NCBI GenBank assembly: GCA_016794465.1
Contig: JAEUKA010000036.1
Coordinates: 248,001 to 312,000 of the forward strand
Source: Myxococcales bacterium
GTDB taxonomy: Bacteria > Myxococcota_A > Polyangia > Palsa-1104 > JAEUJZ01
Reading direction: 5' to 3'
Length of the DNA stretch: 64,000 nucleotides
The notes under the pieces are model-generated. The model saw only the letters and a list, made by a program, of their open reading frames with translations, was not told the origin of the DNA and ran no database searches. Position numbers and translations under genes: made by a program. How positions within the stretch are numbered: the stretch's first letter is position 1; the number at the start of each line of letters is the position of its first letter. Positions 17,026 through 26,135 of the stretch are shown in pieces.

Positions 17026-18233
17026 TGGGCGCTCTCCGGCTCGTACAAGGCAGCGATTCCCGGCAGAGTCTGGCCTTCGACAAACTCCAGCGACGCGCCA
17101 CCGCCCGTCGAGACATGGGTAATTTTTGACTCGACGCCGGCCTCCGCTACCGCCGCCACCGAGTCACCACCACCCACCACCGTCGTGCCAGCGCAGGCCG
17201 CCAGGGCACGAGCGATCGCAAAGGTTCCCGCCGCAAATGGTGCTTTCTCGAACAGACCCATCGGGCCATTCCAGAACACCGTCTTGGCAGCCTGAATCTG
17301 CGCCGCAAACTCACGCGCCGACGCTGGGCCGATGTCGAGTGCCATCTCACCAGGCGGCACCGAATCGACATCGACGACGTGCCCTTCTGACGCATCCAGC
17401 GACGGAGCCACCACCAGATCGGTCGGCAGGACAATGTCCACGCCGTCGCGAGCACAGCGATCAAGGAAGTTCTTCGCCAGCTGCAGCTTGTCCGCCTCTA
17501 GCTTTGACTTGCCAAGCTGTTTGCCCTGGGCGGCAAGGAAAGTGTTGGCCATCGCCCCACCGATGAGGACGCTGCTGGCGACACCTGCCAAGTTGGTCAG
17601 CACATTCATTTTGTCGGAGACTTTGGCGCCACCGACGACAACCACATAGGGTCGCTCGACATTGTGAAGCAGCCGCGACAGGAACTCGACCTCGCGCAGC
17701 ATCAGAAAGCCCGCGCCCCGCTTGCCGGGGCCAAAGTGCTTGACCATGCCCGCCGTCGAGCAGTGGGCACGGTGCGCAGTTCCAAACGCGTCGTTGACAT
17801 ACACATCAGCCAGCGACGCAAGCGCTTTCGAGAGCGACTCGTCGTTCTTTTCCTCGCCCGGCTCCCAGCGCAGGTTCTCGAGCAGAGCGACATCCCCATC
17901 GCGCAGATCGCTTACAACCTTGCGGACACCATCACCGACGACCTCGTCACAGAGCTTGATCTCCGGCACCTCGGGCGAGAGCAGCTCCGCGAGCCGCTGT
18001 GCGACGGGCATCAGCGTCAGACTCTGCGTCTTTCCCTTCGGCCGCCCCAGATGGGAACCGAGGATCACCTTCGCCCCTCGCTCGACGAGATTGCGGATCG
18101 TCGGCAGCGCCGCACGGATGCGGGTGTCGTCGGTCACCGCACCTTTTTCGTTTTGGGGAACATTGAAGTCGACGCGCACGAAGACGCGCTTCCCCGCGAC
18201 ATCAAGGTCGGACACCTTGCGGATGGTCGCCAT
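17022..18233 (-). CDS. pgk: Phosphoglycerate kinase
   Basis: A 403-residue glycolytic kinase that transfers phosphate from 1,3-bisphosphoglycerate to ADP. Family motifs: RVDFNVP, SHLGRPKG, NDAFGTAHRAHCST, VVGGAKVSDKMNVL, and the C-terminal nucleotide segment VVGGGDSVAAV with TGGGASLEFVEG. The open frame continues upstream, but the ATG at 18233 has an AAGGAG site six bases before it and matches the family N-terminus (MATIRKVSDLDVAGKRV). It begins 19 bases after gap. Confidence 0.98.
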   Translation of the reverse strand: MATIRKVSDLDVAGKRVFVRVDFNVPQNEKGAVTDDTRIRAALPTIRNLVERGAKVILGSHLGRPKGKTQSLTLMPVAQRLAELLSPEVPEIKLCDEVVGDGVRKVVSDLRDGDVALLENLRWEPGEEKNDESLSKALASLADVYVNDAFGTAHRAHCSTAGMVKHFGPGKRGAGFLMLREVEFLSRLLHNVERPYVVVVGGAKVSDKMNVLTNLAGVASSVLIGGAMANTFLAAQGKQLGKSKLEADKLQLAKNFLDRCARDGVDIVLPTDLVVAPSLDASEGHVVDVDSVPPGEMALDIGPASAREFAAQIQAAKTVFWNGPMGLFEKAPFAAGTFAIARALAACAGTTVVGGGDSVAAVAEAGVESKITHVSTGGGASLEFVEGQTLPGIAALYEPESAQ

Positions 18234-18252
18234 GGTCTGCTCCTTGCTGCGG

Positions 18253-19278
18253 TTAGGCAGACTGGGCCTTTTCGGACACAAACTTCGCCAGCTCGTAGAG
18301 CCGCGTCGAGTAGCCCATCTCGTTATCGTACCAAGCCAACACCTTGACCATGTCGCCGATAAGCTGCGTCGAGGTCAGGTCTACCGTCGCTGAGTGCGCA
18401 TCACCGTTGTAATCACACGAGACGGTTGGTTCGGTGCTGACCGCCAGTACGCCTCGGAACGAGGGATCGGCAGCAGCGGCTCGGAACGCGGCATTGACCT
18501 GCTCGACCGTCGCTGGTTTTTCCAGACGGGCAGTAAAGTCGACCACCGAGACGTTCGGCGTCGGCACGCGCATCGCATAGCCGTCGAGCTTGCCTTTGAG
18601 TGCCGGAATCACCTCGGACAGGGCCTTGGCAGCGCCGGTGGTGGTCGGAATCATCGACAGTGCAGCAGCCCGGGCCCGACGCAGATCTTTGTGCGGTAAG
18701 TCGAGGATGCGCTGATCGTTGGTGTAGCTGTGGATGGTGGTCATCATGCCAGCGACGATGCCGAAGTTGTCGAGGAGAACCTTGGCGACCGGAGCGAGGC
18801 AGTTGGTGGTGCACGACGCGTTCGAGATGATGTGATGCTTGTCGTGCTCGTATTTGTCTTGGTTGATGCCGAGAGCGAGCGTGATGTCCGGACCCTTGGC
18901 CGGCGCCGAGATGAGCACTTTTTTGGCGCCGCCTACGTCGATGTGGGTGCGAGCCTTGGTGGCCTCGGTGAACACGCCGGTGCACTCGAGGACGATCTCG
19001 ACGCCGTGCTTGCGCCAGTCGAGCTTGGCGAGGTCTTTTTCGGCGGTAATCACGATCGGCTTGCCGTCGACGATGATGTTATTTCCGTCGACTCCAATCT
19101 GACCGTCATACCGACCGTGGACCGAGTCGTACTTGAGAAGGTGAGCCAGCGTCGGGGTGTCGGTGAGATCGTTGATGGCGACGATCTCGTAGCCGGCCTT
19201 GGCAGCGTCCTTCTGCCAAGCACGAATGACGCAGCGACCGATGCGACCAAAGCCGTTGATGCCAATGCGAACAGCCAT
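18253..19278 (-). CDS. gap: Glyceraldehyde-3-phosphate dehydrogenase, type I
   Basis: A 341-residue NAD(P)-dependent enzyme that oxidises and phosphorylates glyceraldehyde 3-phosphate. The N-terminus MAVRIGINGFGRIGR is the cofactor motif. The catalytic cysteine is C156 in SNASCTTNCLAP, and the HSYTNDQ segment carries the partner histidine region. The ATG at 19278 is backed by GGAGG eight bases upstream; earlier in-frame codons would add unrelated sequence. First gene of the gap-pgk-tpiA-secG-dapF-STAND unit. Confidence 0.98.
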   Translation of the reverse strand: MAVRIGINGFGRIGRCVIRAWQKDAAKAGYEIVAINDLTDTPTLAHLLKYDSVHGRYDGQIGVDGNNIIVDGKPIVITAEKDLAKLDWRKHGVEIVLECTGVFTEATKARTHIDVGGAKKVLISAPAKGPDITLALGINQDKYEHDKHHIISNASCTTNCLAPVAKVLLDNFGIVAGMMTTIHSYTNDQRILDLPHKDLRRARAAALSMIPTTTGAAKALSEVIPALKGKLDGYAMRVPTPNVSVVDFTARLEKPATVEQVNAAFRAAAADPSFRGVLAVSTEPTVSCDYNGDAHSATVDLTSTQLIGDMVKVLAWYDNEMGYSTRLYELAKFVSEKAQSA

Positions 19279-19354
19279 AGTGTTGTCCTCCGTATCGACT
19301 GGGGGGATGCCCCGGTTGGCCGAAGATATTATCGCATCGGCCCGAGAGCGGCGA

Positions 19355-19383
19355 AGGATAGTGAGGGTGGTGTGGCCCGTCAA
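19355..19383 (-). promoter_or_regulatory. Sigma70-like promoter of the glycolysis operon
   Basis: On the minus strand, TTGACG, exactly 17 bases, then TATCCT, followed by an AT-rich segment. The predicted start is near 19348, giving a 5' leader of about 70 bases before gap. One of the clearest promoter matches in the window. Confidence 0.6.
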
Positions 19384-19465
19384 GGTCTTGCCAAGGCGTA
19401 GTCCGATTCGGCATAACCCGCTGTCACGCTCCTCGACTGTGCAGCTGTGAGCGGCGCACGTACCA

Positions 19466-20227
19466 ATGCCCACCTATCGTCTGACCGTTTGTTACGATGG
19501 AACCGACTTCTGCGGCTGGCAGCGGCAAGCGAATGGCCCGTCGGTGCAGGCGGTCTTGGAGGCGGCTCTAGCACAGCTGGTCGGCGAGCCGGTCATCTGT
19601 CGTGGGGCGGGGCGAACCGACTCTGGGGTTCATGCGCTCGGGCAGGTGGTATCGATTCGGCTGCCGCGTGAGCTTCCGGAAAAAGCGCTCGTCTACGGTA
19701 CCAACAATCACTTGCCCGACTCGGTGGCGGTGATGGAGGCAGTGCTCGTCGAGGATGATTTCGATGCACGGCACTCGTCGAGCGGCAAGCTGTATCGCTA
19801 TCAAATTTGGAACGGCAAGATTCGCTCGCCGCTGCATACGCGGAATCACTGGCACGTCGGGCATGCACTGGATCTTGCAGCGATGAGTCGGGCTGCGCAG
19901 GTTCTCGTCGGGCGCCATGACTTTCGCGCCTTTCGCGCCGCCGATTGTGAGCGGCTGACGACGGTGCGCTGGATGAAGCGGCTGGAGGTGTTTCGCCCGT
20001 CTCACGATCCCTTGGCGATTCACATCGAGGTCGAGGGAACCGCATTTCTGAAAAACATGGTCCGAATCTTGAGCGGAACCATCGTCGCTGCGGGTCGAGG
20101 TCTGCGCACCGTCGAAGAAGTGGCCGAGCTGCTGGTCACCGGGGATCGCAGCCGCGCCGGCCAGACCGCTCCCGCTAAAGGGCTGGTGCTTGTCCGTGTC
20201 GACTACGGCCGTCGAGAAGGCCCGTAA
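19466..20227 (+). CDS. truA: tRNA pseudouridine synthase A
   Basis: A 253-residue enzyme that makes pseudouridine at positions 38-40 of the tRNA anticodon stem-loop. The family pattern is plain: YDGTDFCGWQRQ near the start, the catalytic aspartate in GRTDSGVHALGQ, and the FHARHS-like region (DFDARHSSSGKLYRYQIW). The C-terminal FLKNMVRILSGT is also typical. Divergent from gap; its stop codon touches the stop of the convergent RNase gene. Confidence 0.97.
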   Translation: MPTYRLTVCYDGTDFCGWQRQANGPSVQAVLEAALAQLVGEPVICRGAGRTDSGVHALGQVVSIRLPRELPEKALVYGTNNHLPDSVAVMEAVLVEDDFDARHSSSGKLYRYQIWNGKIRSPLHTRNHWHVGHALDLAAMSRAAQVLVGRHDFRAFRAADCERLTTVRWMKRLEVFRPSHDPLAIHIEVEGTAFLKNMVRILSGTIVAAGRGLRTVEEVAELLVTGDRSRAGQTAPAKGLVLVRVDYGRREGP

Positions 20228-22084
20228 CTACGGCGTGGCCACGTCGAGCTTTCGACGAAACTCGATATGTAGCGTCAGCTCGAACTCGTCCAGGTGTGCC
20301 ACGTCGACGACGACCTGCGTTCCGACCGGCAGCTCGGGCAGCGACTGCACCCGCTGCCAAATCGGTACCAAGTCGAGCCGCAGCAGATTGTCGCGAATCA
20401 CCGTCGCTGTCGTCTGCGTAATGCCTTCCTGCTGCAGGTAGCGAATGCCCGTGTAGCGCTCCATGTTGCGCTGAAACTCGTCGTACCCGGCGTAGGTCGT
20501 CTCGAAGTCGCGCATGACTTTGAGGAGATCCGTCTCACTGTCCGCATACGGCGACGGCTCCTCGTACAGTCGCGCGATCAGAATCCACTGATTGACCAGA
20601 TCGCAATACCGACGGAGCGGCGAGCTAGACCACAGATACTGCGTCACCCCCAGCCCTCCATGCGGCGCCGGATACAGCGACAGACGGACCTTGCCACTGT
20701 CTTGCACTCGATACAGCGCCCGAATGTCGCGATCCCCGAGCAGCTTTCCCCACGCGCTGTTCACATAAATCATCAGCTCGGCGACGACTTTGTCGGGAGG
20801 ACCACCGCGCACTCGCCGCGTGATATCAATCCGCCCGTCAGTAAACGAAAAAATATAGTCGAGCTGCTCTTGCTCCGGCTTGCCGCGCAGCGCTTGCAGT
20901 CGGTTCGCCAGCTCGTAGAGAAACAGCAGCTCTTGGCCGAACTCAAAGTCGAGCTGTCCCGACTCGATGTTCGCGAGTGAAAACTGGCTGTCGATCGCCG
21001 GATAGCGCAGGTTGCGGACGATCGGCACCCGCTCCAGGCGACTCTCCTCGCCGAGGATGCGGTACGAGCCATCGCCCGCCACCGTCAGATACAGCGATAC
21101 CGCTGGACAGTTTTTACCCTCGGTGAGCGTAAACGGATAGATCGCCTGCGGCGGCAGCATCGTGATCTTGTCGCCCGGCATGTACACCGTCGATAGTCGC
21201 TGTCGAGCAATCTCGTCGAGTGGCGAGCCCGGCTGAAATCCGAGCGCCGGCGCTGCAATGTGAATACCGACCCGCACGCTGCCGTCCCGCTGACGAGTCA
21301 CGCTAAACGCATCGTCGATCTCTGTCGTCGAGGTATCGTCGATGCTAAACGCTGCCACATCAGCCAGCGGCAGCTCCGGCAGCGGATCTACAGCGGCAGC
21401 TGTCTCGACTGATCTGCCTTTTGGAAAATAGTCAAGCAAAAAGCGACCGAGGTGGAAGCCGTGGCTGCCCGCGATGGCTCCACAGCGCTCGAGCAGTCGA
21501 GCCGGTGACAAGCGCGCCCGCTCACAGGCCTGCACGATCGCCTTGTGCTCGATCCAGCTTGGATCTGGCTTGTAGAGCACAAACGGCATCCGCGCCGCAA
21601 TCTCCTTCGGAAGCTCTCCAGCGACGAGCTGATCGGCCAGCGAGGTCTGTTTTTCCAGCTGCTTTTGCTTGCGCGCCGCTGCTTTCTCCGCCGCCTGCCG
21701 AACCTCAGCCGTCACGGCCTGAAACCGACCCACGCCGCGTCGTGAAAAATGAGTCGGAGCCCCGAACAGCACCACCAGCATCGCCGCAGACTCGACGGGA
21801 CTTGGCGCATGGCCAAAGTAGTCGCGCGCCAGATCAGCAAACTCGAACTCACTCTCGCCAGCGCATTCCCACAGGAACTCGAGATCGATCTCGGTCGCTA
21901 GCTTCTGAGCGTCGGGGAGCAGCTCGGCGGGCAGCGGCCTCGGAAAGTGAAGCAGCACCCGATCGGCACGAACCTTTTCGCGCTTGCCGCCTGGAAGCTC
22001 GACGAGCAGCGCGCCAGTGGGCTCGGACAGAATCGTCCCGGCACGAAGCGCCCCAGCGTCTTCAAACAGCACGTTCATGGACAT
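20228..22084 (-). CDS. RNase II/RNase R-family exoribonuclease
   Basis: A 618-residue RNB-domain 3'-5' exoribonuclease. The RNB core begins near residue 267 with the Asp-rich active site SIDDTSTTEIDDAFS. Further motifs are VGIHIAAP, the VYMPGDKITMLP segment, and SSSPLRRYCDLVNQWIL near the C-terminal RNA-binding region; the last 70 residues look like an S1-type domain. The N-terminus (about 1-220) does not show the cold-shock domains of RNase R, so it is closer to the shorter RNase II-like proteins of cyanobacteria and myxobacteria. ATGs at 22084 and 22078 are both possible. Convergent with truA with no gap. Confidence 0.9.
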   Translation of the reverse strand: MSMNVLFEDAGALRAGTILSEPTGALLVELPGGKREKVRADRVLLHFPRPLPAELLPDAQKLATEIDLEFLWECAGESEFEFADLARDYFGHAPSPVESAAMLVVLFGAPTHFSRRGVGRFQAVTAEVRQAAEKAAARKQKQLEKQTSLADQLVAGELPKEIAARMPFVLYKPDPSWIEHKAIVQACERARLSPARLLERCGAIAGSHGFHLGRFLLDYFPKGRSVETAAAVDPLPELPLADVAAFSIDDTSTTEIDDAFSVTRQRDGSVRVGIHIAAPALGFQPGSPLDEIARQRLSTVYMPGDKITMLPPQAIYPFTLTEGKNCPAVSLYLTVAGDGSYRILGEESRLERVPIVRNLRYPAIDSQFSLANIESGQLDFEFGQELLFLYELANRLQALRGKPEQEQLDYIFSFTDGRIDITRRVRGGPPDKVVAELMIYVNSAWGKLLGDRDIRALYRVQDSGKVRLSLYPAPHGGLGVTQYLWSSSPLRRYCDLVNQWILIARLYEEPSPYADSETDLLKVMRDFETTYAGYDEFQRNMERYTGIRYLQQEGITQTTATVIRDNLLRLDLVPIWQRVQSLPELPVGTQVVVDVAHLDEFELTLHIEFRRKLDVATP

Positions 22085-22126
22085 AGGGCCAACGATGTCG
22101 GAGGGTGTGAGGAATGCAAGGAGGGC

Positions 22127-23416
22127 CTACCACTCTCCGGCGTCGCGAACAACGCTCTCGGCGGTGGCAGCAAGCAGGCGGACCAAGCCAATGCTGGTTT
22201 CGGTGCGCGCAAAGTACTCGGGCTGGTTGGTCTTGGCATTCACATATCGAGAGAGGACTGCGTGACCCAGCTCTTTGCGCCCGTCGAAGAACCGGACCGT
22301 GAGCAGCTCGCCGGTCTTACCTGCCCCAGACATTGCTGGCGCCGCTGCCCCCGTCGCTGGCTCTTCACCCTGTGCCACGTAGTCACTGATCGCCACGCGC
22401 AGCAGCTTGTCCATCCAGTTTTTGATCGAGTCGTCCCGCTTGTCCGGCGTCGCTGAATCGGCAAAAAAGAAGCCCTGCGGATTCTGCCGGTTGCCCTGAA
22501 CAAACGTGCGGGTCTTTTCGCCGACTTTGACCTCGATGCGATCGAAATCACCGCGCTCAAAGCGATGCAGCCGACGCTCCATCAGTCGAGAATCGGCGAA
22601 CTCAAAGTCCGCGACAATCCGCTGCGAGAGCAGAAACACCTGCCCCTGAGCGTCGCGAACGTAGTAGTCGCCGCTGCCGTAGCTGGTACCACCGATGGTG
22701 AACTTGTACGACAGTCCCTTGGCACTGATGGTCAGCGTCTTCTTGCTGTCGGTAAGTCCCAGCTCTTTGGCTTTGGGCTCGTCCACAGAACCAAGGGCAC
22801 GCAGGGCTTTGAGAGGACCAAATAGGCCAAGCAGCTCGCTGGCTCCGTCGTTGCCTCGGAATTCCTTGACGGTCGTTACGTCCTTCATCTCGACCGCAGG
22901 AGCAGGCACAGGTGGAGTCGCAGACGCCGCCGGGAGCGCATGAGGATCGGCAGGCAGCGGCGGATGACCAGCAGGCATGGCTGGCTCACCGCTCTTGTCG
23001 CCACCCTTCACCGGAGGTGCCGGAGCGGCAAGTGGCTTCGCAGGCGGCGTGGTAGCAGCCGGAGTCACAGTCGTCGCTTTCGGAGCTCCAACCGGGGCCG
23101 CTGGCGCAGCGGGCGCCGATGTCAGCGCGGGAGTCGGGGGATTTGCAGGCACCTTGCTCTTTGTCTTCGAGACGATCCACGGGTAGGACTCTCCATCTGG
23201 GCCCGTCCGCCGCTCGACTGTGATGTCGCGCGTCTCGTCGAGGTAGGCCAAGCTCGCCACTTCCCGCTTGGTGACATCGAGCACGACCACGCTATCGGTC
23301 TGCGTCTGCGCTCGATCACGAGTCCAGGTCTGATAGGCAAACAGCACCGCCAGCACCGCCAGACCTGCGTGCACATATACCGGCGACAGCCCTTGCTGTC
23401 CTTTCACAGTCTTCAT
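22127..23416 (-). CDS. DUF4340-type membrane-anchored protein of ABC transporter operon
   Basis: A 429-residue protein with one N-terminal membrane segment (VYVHAGLAVLAVLFAYQTW) and a large outer part. A Pro/Ala-rich stretch (about 115-200) interrupts a domain of the DUF4340 type, which is commonly encoded with GldF/GldG-like transporters. The mature part speaks of lipid- or envelope-related function, but its role is not established. I chose the ATG at 23416 because it overlaps the end of the upstream gldG-like gene by four bases (ATGA) and gives a natural signal anchor; the frame is open further upstream. Confidence 0.75.
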   Translation of the reverse strand: MKTVKGQQGLSPVYVHAGLAVLAVLFAYQTWTRDRAQTQTDSVVVLDVTKREVASLAYLDETRDITVERRTGPDGESYPWIVSKTKSKVPANPPTPALTSAPAAPAAPVGAPKATTVTPAATTPPAKPLAAPAPPVKGGDKSGEPAMPAGHPPLPADPHALPAASATPPVPAPAVEMKDVTTVKEFRGNDGASELLGLFGPLKALRALGSVDEPKAKELGLTDSKKTLTISAKGLSYKFTIGGTSYGSGDYYVRDAQGQVFLLSQRIVADFEFADSRLMERRLHRFERGDFDRIEVKVGEKTRTFVQGNRQNPQGFFFADSATPDKRDDSIKNWMDKLLRVAISDYVAQGEEPATGAAAPAMSGAGKTGELLTVRFFDGRKELGHAVLSRYVNAKTNQPEYFARTETSIGLVRLLAATAESVVRDAGEW

Positions 23417-25359
23417 GACGCCCTCCGACGACGAACCGCACGGGTATACAGCAGACCAACTCCCAACACCAGCGACGGCATAAGGAGCGTTGTCAGCCAA
23501 AACCACAGCTTCTCTTGGCCCTTGGTATGAACGATCGGCACGTCGTGGTCCTGCACCGGCTCGCCCAAGATCGCCTCTTCCTGCATCAGCCACTTGACGC
23601 TATCGAGGATAAGAACTCGGTTCGGCAGCCACGGCACCAGTCCATCACTCATCGCATCTGCCGATCCGACCGCCACCAGCCGCAGCTCGCGCTTGGTCTT
23701 TCCATCTTTGCCAGGCTCGAGCATCTTCTGCGCCGCCGCCGCCAGCTCAAACACCTGGCTCTTCTCGCCCGCATCGAGCTGAAAGTTACGGTTCGTATCA
23801 GCAAAAGTGTTTGGCATCGATCGCAGCGTGAAGTCGAGCTGCACACCCGCTGGCATCACCGTGTCACGCTCGAAGAATCCACTCTTGGGCAGAATCACAC
23901 CCGCCCGCCCAGAGTTCCGCGACAAGGTCGTCACCGAGACGTGTGAGCTAAAGCTCGTCGAGACAATGTTCTCGCGATCGTTGTCTTTGTGGGTCCGGAC
24001 CGCGAACCGCTCCGGGTGACACAGCACCTGCGGAGTGAACTTCAGGCCGACCCGCTTGAGCAGCGGCCCGAGGTCAATCGCCGTCTGCTCCGCCGTCGGG
24101 TCGAGGAGCACGAGCAGGTGTCCACCATCATCAAGAAACGACGACAGCGCCGAGACTTCTTCACCCAGGAAGCGCTCCGTCGGACCGGCAATCACCACCA
24201 GCCCGGCGTCCTGCGGCAGCTTTCCCGCCAGTCCGTTTTGCACCGAGAGCGTCCGCACCTCATAACCGAGGTTGACCATCATCGTCCGCAGCGCTCCGAC
24301 GGGAAGCCGCATGTCATCTTTCATCAGGTCAAGCGCCCCCGTGTCAAACGAGCGCTCACCATGTCCGCTGGTGAAGTACACCACCCGACCGGGCCGTGAC
24401 AGCTGCAGCAGTCGCTTTTGCACATCGCCGTCGAACGCCAGCAGCGTCCCGCGCGCCGTGTCGATGTTCAGCCCAATGTTGATCGTCTCGCGACTGCCGG
24501 CCTTGCCCTTGTCGTCGAGCTGGGTCAGCACAATCATGCCGTTCCCCGACACCGACATCTCCTTGGCCCGACCCGGCTCCAGCGCATGATCGAGAATCTG
24601 CACCTGGAAGTTGGGCGACAGCTTCGCCAGCTCGTCGAAGTATGGCTGAACCTGCTCACGAACCTCATTGGCCGTCGGAAAGAACAGCGTTACTTGGATT
24701 GGCCGCAGCAGACTCTGGACCACCTTGCGAGTCGTCTCGCTGGTCTTGGTGTTTTGGAAGCGCGCCAGATCGACCTTCGAGTTGCGCTCCGTCACGACAT
24801 AGTTCGCGGCTGCCACGAAAATCGCCACCAGCGCCACCGATAGACCGCTCTGTCCCGAATAGGTGATGCGGTGCGGCTCAATCGCTTCAGCGACGCCACG
24901 ACCATCGGTCATCGTGTAGACCGCCTGCTGAATGAACGCCATCGGCAGTGCCCCAAGCAGCACCATCATCGGCAGGAACATCTGCGACACGCTCGACGCT
25001 CGCTCGTAGTTTTTGCCAAGCATCGAGCGCAGCGACTCTTGCAGACCCGCCGACTTGAGGTTGAACAGCAGGTACACCACGACGCCCAAGATCACCGCCA
25101 GCCCCGAGAGCATCAGGTAGCCAAGCGCGCGCTTTTCAATCGCGTCTTTCGCCGAGCTGCGACGGGACACGATGCCCACCAAGCCCGCAAGTAGCAGAAG
25201 CGAGGCCAGCGTCGCCGCCCCTTTCTGTAGCCCTTCCGTCGTGAGCATCCGTTCCCCGAGGAACAGCACGAACAAACCGACAAAGAACAAGATGGTGGGC
25301 CAAAGCACCACCTGAATCGACTTGGGGGCGTTACCCCCGCTAGTGCGCTGGTCAGCCAT
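23413..25359 (-). CDS. GldG-like ABC transporter auxiliary membrane protein
   Basis: A 648-residue protein with about four N-terminal membrane helices, a further helix near residue 165, a long extracytoplasmic ABC_transp_aux-type domain (VQPYFDELAKLSPNFQVQIL; AGLVVIAGPTERFLGEEVSA) and a C-terminal helix (FWLTTLLMPSLVLGVGLLYT). GldG with GldF and GldA forms an ABC complex first linked to gliding in Bacteroidetes but present in many non-gliding bacteria. I took the ATG at 25359, two bases after the permease stop and with a GGAG site upstream; an ATG at 25374 overlapping the permease is the alternative. Confidence 0.85.
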   Translation of the reverse strand: MADQRTSGGNAPKSIQVVLWPTILFFVGLFVLFLGERMLTTEGLQKGAATLASLLLLAGLVGIVSRRSSAKDAIEKRALGYLMLSGLAVILGVVVYLLFNLKSAGLQESLRSMLGKNYERASSVSQMFLPMMVLLGALPMAFIQQAVYTMTDGRGVAEAIEPHRITYSGQSGLSVALVAIFVAAANYVVTERNSKVDLARFQNTKTSETTRKVVQSLLRPIQVTLFFPTANEVREQVQPYFDELAKLSPNFQVQILDHALEPGRAKEMSVSGNGMIVLTQLDDKGKAGSRETINIGLNIDTARGTLLAFDGDVQKRLLQLSRPGRVVYFTSGHGERSFDTGALDLMKDDMRLPVGALRTMMVNLGYEVRTLSVQNGLAGKLPQDAGLVVIAGPTERFLGEEVSALSSFLDDGGHLLVLLDPTAEQTAIDLGPLLKRVGLKFTPQVLCHPERFAVRTHKDNDRENIVSTSFSSHVSVTTLSRNSGRAGVILPKSGFFERDTVMPAGVQLDFTLRSMPNTFADTNRNFQLDAGEKSQVFELAAAAQKMLEPGKDGKTKRELRLVAVGSADAMSDGLVPWLPNRVLILDSVKWLMQEEAILGEPVQDHDVPIVHTKGQEKLWFWLTTLLMPSLVLGVGLLYTRAVRRRRAS

Positions 25360-25361
25360 GG

Positions 25362-26093
25362 TTAACTGCTCCACCGCCGCGACTCGAGCACGCGCGTCGT
25401 CGCGAACAGAAAGACATAGGTCATCGACACGTAGTAGGCGACATCCTGCAAGCTAATCGTCCCTCGCATAAACGGCGGGAAGTGCTTGTTCCACAGCGCC
25501 AGCCACGAGAAAAACTGATCGAACGGTCGATCGGTTACCGGCGCCAGCAGCCACGCCATCACCAGCGCTACCGAGATCGCGGCCCCGACCACGATCGCGA
25601 CGAGCTGACTGCGAGTCAGCGACGAGGCGAACATCCCGATCGCCAGCCCCGTCGAGCCCATCAGCAGCACGCCCAGGTAGCCAGCGACGAGATGTCCCTT
25701 GGCGACCTTGCCGTGGAGCAGCACCATCAGTGGCATATACAGCGACAGCACGTGAATGCCGAGCAGGAACACAAATGCCGCCAGGAACTTACCCAGCACG
25801 ATCTGGTAGTCCCGAATTGGCGACGAGAACAGCAGGTTGATCGTGCCTGTCTGGCGTTCCTCGGCGAGAAGTCGCATCGCCAAGAACAGCCCGGCAGCCT
25901 CGGCAAGACCGCCTGAGAAAAAGAAGAACTGACTTAACACCTCGGAAGACTTGCGAGCAGTGTCGCTTCCGACGGCAAAGACGTTAAACGCCAAGCCATC
26001 GATAAGCAGCAGCACCGCCGCCACGACCCAGCCAAGCGGCGATCGCAGGTACGCGGCCAGCTCGCGGCGAATGATGAGAGCTATGGGTTTCAC
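25362..26093 (-). CDS. GldF-like ABC-2 permease
   Basis: A 243-residue integral membrane protein with six hydrophobic segments and the ABC-2 cytoplasmic signature LLAEERQTGTINLLFSSPIRD, where the ATPase docks. Start taken at the GTG at 26093 (KPIALIIRREL), which has a GAGG about eight bases upstream; a GTG three codons earlier is possible. It lies between the ATPase and the GldG-like protein, all on one strand, so they should form one transporter. Confidence 0.88.
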   Translation of the reverse strand: MKPIALIIRRELAAYLRSPLGWVVAAVLLLIDGLAFNVFAVGSDTARKSSEVLSQFFFFSGGLAEAAGLFLAMRLLAEERQTGTINLLFSSPIRDYQIVLGKFLAAFVFLLGIHVLSLYMPLMVLLHGKVAKGHLVAGYLGVLLMGSTGLAIGMFASSLTRSQLVAIVVGAAISVALVMAWLLAPVTDRPFDQFFSWLALWNKHFPPFMRGTISLQDVAYYVSMTYVFLFATTRVLESRRWSS

Positions 26094-26135
26094 GGCATCC
26101 ACCTCAACGCGTCAAATGACATAGGATTTTCCGCC

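Noticed and set aside
18234..18281. Upstream extension of pgk, and likewise of gap and epmA-region genes
   Set aside because: The extra residues do not match the families, and good ribosome sites support the shorter starts.
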